Source of the DNA: Poriferisodalis sp965116245
GTDB taxonomy: Bacteria; Actinomycetota; Acidimicrobiia; Acidimicrobiales; Poriferisodalaceae
Direction of reading: 5' to 3'
Assembly: GCA_965116245.1 (NCBI GenBank)
Contig: OZ220497.1
Coordinates: 1,922,001 to 1,986,000, forward strand
Length of the DNA: 64,000 nucleotides
Of the stretch, positions 58,944 to 64,000 are shown piece after piece (positions within the stretch are counted from its first letter, which is position 1; each line of letters starts with the position of its first letter). The notes under the pieces are model-generated. The model was not told the DNA's origin, ran no database searches, and saw nothing but the letters and a program-made list of their open reading frames with translations. The position numbers were made by a program, and so were the translations under genes.

Positions 58944-60029
58944 TCAGACCGCAGTCTTCGCGAGCCAGTCGCGGATAGCGCTGTTCACCGCGGTGGGGTT
59001 CTCAATGTGGCAGAAGTGGTTGGCTTCGACGAACTGCACCTGGCAGTCGGTGACGAACGACGGTGAGTTCGCATATTCCTCCGGGTGCTGGCCCCGGTCG
59101 TATCGGCCCTGAAGGATCAACATCGGCATCGTCATCTCCTCAAAGAGGCCACCGTGGCGTTCCTTGAGCTCGATCGCGAAGTTGGTCGTCTCGAAGTACT
59201 TGCTGACCGCCGGAGCCACCCCCTTGAACTTGAACTCGTAGTCGAGGCGTTTGAGCGTCGATGGCGACAGGTTGCTCGGCATGATCTTTGTGTAGATATT
59301 GGGGATCGTGTCTTTGGCGAGAAAGTTGCCGGTACCGATCTTGGTGGCGAACATCGCATGCGGCGGAGCTGGCTCGCCGTGGGGCTCATTGAACGACTGC
59401 TGCATGCGGACATAACGCTTGAAGCGGCCCTTGAGTGCGGGTACAGCACACATGTGATCGGCGATCACCACGCCCCGGTCGTGAGCAAGAACGGTGAATT
59501 CGCCGATGCCGAGCTGGTCAAGCAGCGCCGCCATCTCCTTAGCCATGGTGGCATTGGTGTAGTCGAGGTCGAGACGCTTGTCGGACTGGCCGTAGCCCTT
59601 GTTGTCCATCGCGATGACGTAGTGGTCCTTGGCGAACTCCGAGATCTGGTGATGCCACGCCCACCACGACTCGGGTAGTCCATGCATGACGAACATCGCG
59701 TGGTTAGACGGATCGCCAGCGGTCACGAAGTGCCAGGTGACACCGGAGCTCTCGGCGTACCAGTGGGTGGCCTCGGTGCCGTCTTCGAGGACCTCGATCT
59801 CCCCGTGAAGGTTGGCGGTGTTCGGTGGCGGGGTGACGGCCGGGTAGCGGACGTCGTCGTTCAAGCGGGGAGCTGGCGTGGGACGGCCGGTGTGGTGCGT
59901 AGGGTTGCGCAGTGCCCACAACGACCTCGCGATCATGATCGGCGGGATCGGGATCGGTCGGCTCGACCTGCGGGAGCGCAGCGCGAACAGGAGCGTCAAG
60001 ATGGCGGTGATGAGGGCAGCGATGGCCAT
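58944..60029 (-). CDS. Alpha/beta-hydrolase, epoxide hydrolase/dehalogenase type, membrane-anchored
   Basis: A 361-residue protein with an N-terminal hydrophobic helix (AALITAILTLLFAL) and basic linker. The catalytic domain has HGLPESWWAW (oxyanion HGXP motif), an Asp nucleophile in AHDRGVV, GYGQSDKR and the late His in NHFCHIENP. An Asp nucleophile is typical of epoxide hydrolases and haloalkane dehalogenases rather than esterases. The ATG at 60029 has an AAGGA ribosome-binding site; the frame to 60143 is not supported. It is co-transcribed with the FAD monooxygenase. Confidence 0.85.
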   Translation of the reverse strand: MAIAALITAILTLLFALRSRRSSRPIPIPPIMIARSLWALRNPTHHTGRPTPAPRLNDDVRYPAVTPPPNTANLHGEIEVLEDGTEATHWYAESSGVTWHFVTAGDPSNHAMFVMHGLPESWWAWHHQISEFAKDHYVIAMDNKGYGQSDKRLDLDYTNATMAKEMAALLDQLGIGEFTVLAHDRGVVIADHMCAVPALKGRFKRYVRMQQSFNEPHGEPAPPHAMFATKIGTGNFLAKDTIPNIYTKIMPSNLSPSTLKRLDYEFKFKGVAPAVSKYFETTNFAIELKERHGGLFEEMTMPMLILQGRYDRGQHPEEYANSPSFVTDCQVQFVEANHFCHIENPTAVNSAIRDWLAKTAV

Positions 60030-60205
60030 GGTGGTCGGTCCTTCCAGTGGGTGTAGGGCAGCGGGAGGGTTAGCTAGGCGCGCACGTGCGTTCGCAGCAC
60101 GTGGCGTTCTTGGTGCCTTCCCCGGCGGTAGAAATTTCGTCACTATTTGATAATGTCGAAAATCTTAGCTCAAAGCGTAAAACCCAAAGCACAAATGGAG
60201 TTCCC

Positions 60206-60739
60206 GTGAAGATCCTCGCCATCCCGGCTACCAACAGCCGTGACGGAATCAACCGCAAGCTGATCGGCGCCGCTGTCAAGGTGCTTGAGGCCAACGCGCC
60301 TGACGCCGAGATAGAGATCGTAGACATCAACGACTACGAGATGCCGATCTTCAGCGTCGAGCGCCAAGAGGCTGGCCTGCCGGACCTCGCCCAGCAGTTC
60401 TGGGATCTCCTCGGTTCAGCCGACGCAATCGTCGTCTCGTTCGCAGAGCACAACGGCAGCTACAGCGCTGCTTGGAAGAACATCCACGATTGGGCGTCGC
60501 GCATCAATATGGGTATCTACCAGGGAGCGAAGGTGGCCATGCTGGCCGCCACACCTGGCCCTCGCGCCGGAGCTGGCGTGCTGGGCAGTGCCACCATGAC
60601 CGCCCCGTTCTTCGGCGCCGAACTCGTCGGCAGCCTTGGCATCGGCTCATTCTTCGAGAACTTCGACCCGGCTAGGGGCGAGATCACCAACGACGAACTG
60701 CGAACCGAGTTCACCCACCTGCTCGGCAAACTCACTTGA
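60206..60739 (+). CDS. NADPH-dependent FMN reductase-family protein
   Basis: A 177-residue flavodoxin-like reductase with the FMN-binding ATNSRDGINRKL, the EHNGSYSAAWKNIHDW block and a conserved AATPGPRAG. It probably supplies reduced flavin or acts as a quinone reductase. The GTG at 60206 has GGAG six bases upstream; the longer frame from 60086 has no support. It is divergent from the monooxygenase/hydrolase operon with AT-rich sequence (60140-60200) between. Confidence 0.88.
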   Translation: MKILAIPATNSRDGINRKLIGAAVKVLEANAPDAEIEIVDINDYEMPIFSVERQEAGLPDLAQQFWDLLGSADAIVVSFAEHNGSYSAAWKNIHDWASRINMGIYQGAKVAMLAATPGPRAGAGVLGSATMTAPFFGAELVGSLGIGSFFENFDPARGEITNDELRTEFTHLLGKLT

Positions 60740-60808
60740 GCCCCACATCGGACCACAAGGTCGCGTACACCACGTCGCTTACCTGCCCGGTCGGTCGCAA
60801 GAGAGGGC

Positions 60809-60988
60809 ATGAGCGACCTAGTGTCATCGCCCGACCTTGACCTAGATTTACGCCTCACCGAGACCGCCGACCTATTCGATTGCGCCGTCAAGCCGCTCGA
60901 CGGGGATGACCCCGAGGCCGTAACGAAGATCGATAGTGATGAACGAATCGAACTGGAAGACTGTAGGCCAAGATTGGCCGCTAGCTAA
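60809..60988 (+). CDS. Possible 59-residue acidic protein
   Basis: The ATG at 60809 follows a GAGAGGG ribosome-binding site and encodes an Asp/Glu/Leu-rich peptide (SDLVSSPDLDLDLRLTETAD, then KIDSDERIELEDC) to a TAA at 60986-60988. It has no recognised family. The acidic composition without repeats favours a real small protein over chance, but only weakly. Confidence 0.35.
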   Translation: MSDLVSSPDLDLDLRLTETADLFDCAVKPLDGDDPEAVTKIDSDERIELEDCRPRLAAS

Positions 60989-60997
60989 TGCTCTTTG

Positions 60998-61120
60998 CCG
61001 ACAATCCTCGAGTTGGGGCCGTGCTTACCCTGGCGGTACCTTCCTTATCTCCCAGGCCTTATCTCCCAGGTCTTTTTGCAGACAATCATCGAGTTGGGAC
61101 CATGCTTACCCTGGCGGATG
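60998..61120. repeat. Duplicated ~80-bp segment at the 3' end of the RCC1-repeat gene
   Basis: gacaatcctcgagttggggcc...gcttaccctggcgg recurs about 81 bases later with three differences, and cttatctcccagg occurs twice between. The outer copy lies beyond the stop codon at 61045. Confidence 0.7.
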
Positions 61121-62181
61121 GTGCAAGTTATGGCGGTAGTAGAGACAACGTCCGTTACTTTACGCCCATGCCAATAGTCCCAATCGTCGACCGTGTCTCC
61201 CCAGCAGCGGATAGCTCCGTGGTCCTGCTTAGGTCCGACCCGTCCGCACGTGTGCCCGAATGCGGCTGACAGCGATTTGAAGCGCTTTTTGGGGATATCA
61301 AACCTGCCGAGCGCGTCGTTACCCCAGCAGACCGCGTGGCCATCCGTACGTAAGCCGCACGCGAAGTTCAGGCCAGCAGTGACCTGCACAAACTCGCCGC
61401 TTGGAGGTCTGAGGACGCGATTGTCGTCATACACGAAGCCCATACCCACCCACGTACCCAGGGGAGGGCCGTAGTTGTCACCCGGCCAGCAGCGAAGCTG
61501 CCCATCGGTACGTACGGCGCACGCGAACCCATTGCCGACGGCGATCTGTTTGTAGGTGCCACCCGGTGGGTATCCTTCGCCGAGGTCGCCTCCCCAGCAG
61601 TGAATCCAACCATTCGTACGAATGGCGCACATACTCCGGTGGCCGTTGCTGGCAATAGACGTATAGCTGCCGCTCGGGGGGGTAACGGTCTCTTTTTCAA
61701 GGCGCAGCACAGGCTTCACTCCAACGGTGGGGTTGTACCAGTACGCACTGCCCCCGCCCCAGCAGCGAATCTGACCACCCGTCTCTACGGCGCACGAATG
61801 GTATTGTCCGACGGCGACACTAACGTACTTCCCCTCCGGTGGGTCGGCCTGCCCGAACATGTTGTTCCCCCAGCAATACAGCTCCCCGTTGCCAAGAATG
61901 GCGCACCCGTGCTGTTCGGTGGGCTCCACCCTCAACGTCTCGCTCAACGCGATCTGCTTGAACCCTGCTTTGTCTGAGTACTTCGCGACGTCGGGGGTAG
62001 GTCCGGGACAAACACCATCCTGCACGCACTCGTCGTAGGTTGAGTACGTCGCGAAGTCGGTGGAGAGGGGTCGCTGAGGAGTGGTCGTAGTGGTCGTGCC
62101 GCTCTCTGCTGTAGCGGTAGGAACCGCTAGCAGTACCGACGCGACCAGCCCGACTACAGCGATGAGAGCTTTTAGTTTCAC
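61045..62181 (-). CDS. Secreted RCC1/BLIP-II-like repeat protein
   Basis: A 378-residue exported protein with a cleavable signal peptide (KLKALIAVVGLVASVLLAVPTATA in part). Six or more blades follow with the RCC1/BLIP-II signature CAILGNGELYCWGNN, CAVETGGQIRCWGG, CAIRTNGWIHCWGG, CAVRTDGQLRCW and CGLRTDGHAVCWGND. Paired cysteines in each blade suggest disulphides outside the cell. These beta-propellers bind proteins; the target is unknown. A longer frame begins at 62205, but GTG 62181 has GGGAGG just upstream. Confidence 0.85.
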   Translation of the reverse strand: MKLKALIAVVGLVASVLLAVPTATAESGTTTTTTPQRPLSTDFATYSTYDECVQDGVCPGPTPDVAKYSDKAGFKQIALSETLRVEPTEQHGCAILGNGELYCWGNNMFGQADPPEGKYVSVAVGQYHSCAVETGGQIRCWGGGSAYWYNPTVGVKPVLRLEKETVTPPSGSYTSIASNGHRSMCAIRTNGWIHCWGGDLGEGYPPGGTYKQIAVGNGFACAVRTDGQLRCWPGDNYGPPLGTWVGMGFVYDDNRVLRPPSGEFVQVTAGLNFACGLRTDGHAVCWGNDALGRFDIPKKRFKSLSAAFGHTCGRVGPKQDHGAIRCWGDTVDDWDYWHGRKVTDVVSTTAITCTIRQGKHGPNSMIVCKKTWEIRPGR

Positions 62182-62379
62182 GGTGCCTCCCGTATGGTTT
62201 CGCACAATCTTACCTAAGGTGCGCGATGTTCATGCGATATCCCAGGACGCGTACTGACTAAGCCGCTGGCGCGCGATCTGCCCTTAGAACACAACTATGG
62301 GCCGCCAACGGCTCTGCTATTGCTGGCGGGGGGCTGGCGCGAACTGTTCGGGCCCGCAAACGGTAAACCGCCGCGGAAC

Positions 62380-63960
62380 TCACGCCGGGACGTCAACCGA
62401 CACCGGTTCCAAGCGGGCTGTGAACGACGAACCCACCATCAGGTCGGTGAGCACATCGACCATCTCGACCCGCTTGTTCGGATCGCGTCCTTCGACCGCC
62501 AGGTTCGTGAGCTCGTCGGGGTCGCCCGACAGGTCGTACAGCGTCTCGTTGCCGTGGGAGTCACGGGTGTAGCGGCCGTTGGCCGTCACCACCGTGCGGG
62601 TGTGTTCGGGGTGCGGGGCCCGAGGATCGAACCGAGGGAAGTCCTCTTCGATATACACCGCTTCGCGAACCGTCGTCTTTAGATCGGCGAGCACCGGCAC
62701 GAGGCTGTGACCCTGCATCCCGTGGAAGTCGGGCACACCGCAGAGATCCAAGACCGTGTGCGGGAGGTCGATACTTGACGACAGCGACTGGGTGCGGCCC
62801 GGTTCGTAGCCCGGCGCCTTGATCGCCAGCGGAGTGCGGATGACGCCTTGGAAGTGCATCGCGACCTTCAGAATGAGTCCGTGATCGCCCATCATGTCGC
62901 CGTGGTCGGTCGTGAAGACGATGATGGTGTCGTCATCGACGCCGAGTTCTTTGATGGTCGCTAGCAGCTCACCGACACCAGCGTCGATTGCTTCGATCAT
63001 CCCGTAGGTGGCGGCGAGAGCGTCGAGCGCCTGTTCGCGGGTGGGGCCGAACGGACGGGGGTTGGCGGCCCACATCGGCAGCGCATCGCTGTTGCGGATG
63101 TGGTGTAGGTGCGGCGCCCAATCCTCGCCCGGGTCGTCAAACGTGGAGGGAAGCTCCATGTCGGCGGGGGAGTGGCGGCTAAACCAGGGCTCGGGGATCA
63201 TCATTGGTTGATGCGGGTCTGGGTAGCTGCACCAGACCATGAACGGCTGGTCGGTGGCAGCCGCCTCGCGCATGCAGTCGATGGCCTTCTCGGTGATGAA
63301 GTTGGTGGAGTGATGCTCTTCCGCGTACGGCGCCGGGGCTACCTGCCACCAGTGCTCCGAGCGGCCAGGGATAGGAGCCTGCGGGTCCGTGCCCATCGCG
63401 AGCACGTTAGGGGCGGCGCCGTTGGCAACCGCCCACTGCCAATGATGGCCCTCCACCTGGGCGCCGTGGCCGAGCGTGAGCTCGATCCGCGAAAAGCCGT
63501 AGAAGTCGTCGGGCGCGACAGTCTCGCCGGTGGTGTAGCGCTCCCAGTGTTCGAAGGTGTCCCAGCCCTGCTCGTAGGGCGAGATGCGGCCGGGTCCATT
63601 GCCGAGCGGTCGCACCGTCTCGCGGCTCGTGCCGTGCTGGAAGTGTGACTTGCCGACGAGCGACGTGGCATAGCCAGCCTCGCGAAGGCGGCGGACGAAG
63701 GTGTTGTTGGCCGGGTCGAGCGGCCGGTCGTTGAAGATCACGCCATGGCTCGACGGCATCTGGCCGGTCATGATCGACGACCGGTTGGGCATGCACAGGC
63801 CGTTGGCGACATAGGCCCGGTCGAACACGACGCTGCGACCGGCGAGCCGGTCAATGTTGGGTGTATGGACCACACTGTTGCCCCCGAAGCCGAGATGATC
63901 GGCTCGGAGCTGGTCGCAGATGATGAACAGGACGTTGGGCTGGCGCGCTTCCTTCGTCAT
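62380..63960 (-). CDS. Sulfatase-family hydrolase (formylglycine-dependent type)
   Basis: A 526-residue alkaline phosphatase-superfamily enzyme. The N-terminal metal ligand block ICDQLRADHLG and the formylglycine motif CMPNRSSIMTG (C-x-P-x-R) are present, as are HGDMMGDHG and the late VPVLADL region. The Cys type requires conversion by formylglycine-generating enzyme, which is not in this window. No signal peptide is visible, so it is probably cytoplasmic and acts on a small sulfate or phosphonate ester. The upstream end of the gene region reaches the window edge. Confidence 0.93.
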   Translation of the reverse strand: MTKEARQPNVLFIICDQLRADHLGFGGNSVVHTPNIDRLAGRSVVFDRAYVANGLCMPNRSSIMTGQMPSSHGVIFNDRPLDPANNTFVRRLREAGYATSLVGKSHFQHGTSRETVRPLGNGPGRISPYEQGWDTFEHWERYTTGETVAPDDFYGFSRIELTLGHGAQVEGHHWQWAVANGAAPNVLAMGTDPQAPIPGRSEHWWQVAPAPYAEEHHSTNFITEKAIDCMREAAATDQPFMVWCSYPDPHQPMMIPEPWFSRHSPADMELPSTFDDPGEDWAPHLHHIRNSDALPMWAANPRPFGPTREQALDALAATYGMIEAIDAGVGELLATIKELGVDDDTIIVFTTDHGDMMGDHGLILKVAMHFQGVIRTPLAIKAPGYEPGRTQSLSSSIDLPHTVLDLCGVPDFHGMQGHSLVPVLADLKTTVREAVYIEEDFPRFDPRAPHPEHTRTVVTANGRYTRDSHGNETLYDLSGDPDELTNLAVEGRDPNKRVEMVDVLTDLMVGSSFTARLEPVSVDVPA

Positions 63961-64000
63961 GCTTGAACTCTCCGCAGTGAGGCATCCACGGTCATCACCC

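Noticed and set aside
1..64000. CRISPR array or rRNA operon
   Set aside because: No regularly spaced direct repeats with unique spacers and no rRNA-like sequence were seen; the repeats present are short coding or spacer tandem repeats.

Overview
The window is GC-rich chromosomal DNA from an actinobacterium, most likely of the class Acidimicrobiia or a close relative. The evidence is a mycothiol-dependent formaldehyde dehydrogenase, a DUF222/13E12 HNH endonuclease, an F420-type LLM oxidoreductase, and the actinobacterial order uvrC-rapZ-gap-pgk-tpiA-secG. The species cannot be named from sequence alone.

Layout. 1-14.2 kb: excision-repair genes uvrB (5' end outside the window), uvrA and uvrC. 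Between uvrA and uvrC lies a leftward five-gene signalling operon: STAS protein, receiver-PP2C phosphatase, RsbW-like kinase, substrate-binding lipoprotein and membrane histidine kinase. 14.2-23.9 kb: rapZ, gap, pgk, a tiny coupled ORF, tpiA, an HNH endonuclease, a thioredoxin-fusion protein, secG and an LLM oxidoreductase. whiA and yvcK are absent from this cluster, and several core genes here carry low-complexity repeat insertions.

24.0-39.3 kb: a genomic island at a tRNA-Leu(AAG) gene, bounded by a 17-bp copy of the tRNA 3' end. Its left half holds intact defence genes: an AbiE toxin-antitoxin pair led by a HipB/HipA_N/HIRAN fusion, and a divergent operon that looks like type II Thoeris (TM-macro ThsA, TIR ThsB, a truncated second ThsB) preceded by a DUF6338-like membrane protein and a 48-residue proline-rich peptide. 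A second, degenerate tRNA-like end near 29.42 kb abuts a decayed serine recombinase, so two elements may have inserted in tandem. The right half has decayed conjugation-type genes, an intact PHP-SMC-like (TrlF-type) ATPase, a broken cytosine methyltransferase with a broken convergent partner, a nucleotidyltransferase pair and HicBA.

39.4-51.5 kb: small toxin-antitoxin remnants, an enoyl-CoA hydratase/CoA-transferase pair, an OmpR-type two-component system and a divergent export operon (lipoprotein, two peptidoglycan-binding membrane-fusion proteins around a MacB-like ABC transporter). A repeated CTCAGAG-type motif is a candidate operator. 51.5-64.0 kb: lipoproteins, an Xre/RES toxin-antitoxin pair, and a catabolic set (MaoC-like hydratase, FAD monooxygenase, epoxide hydrolase-type enzyme, FMN reductase, sulfatase) plus a secreted RCC1-repeat protein.
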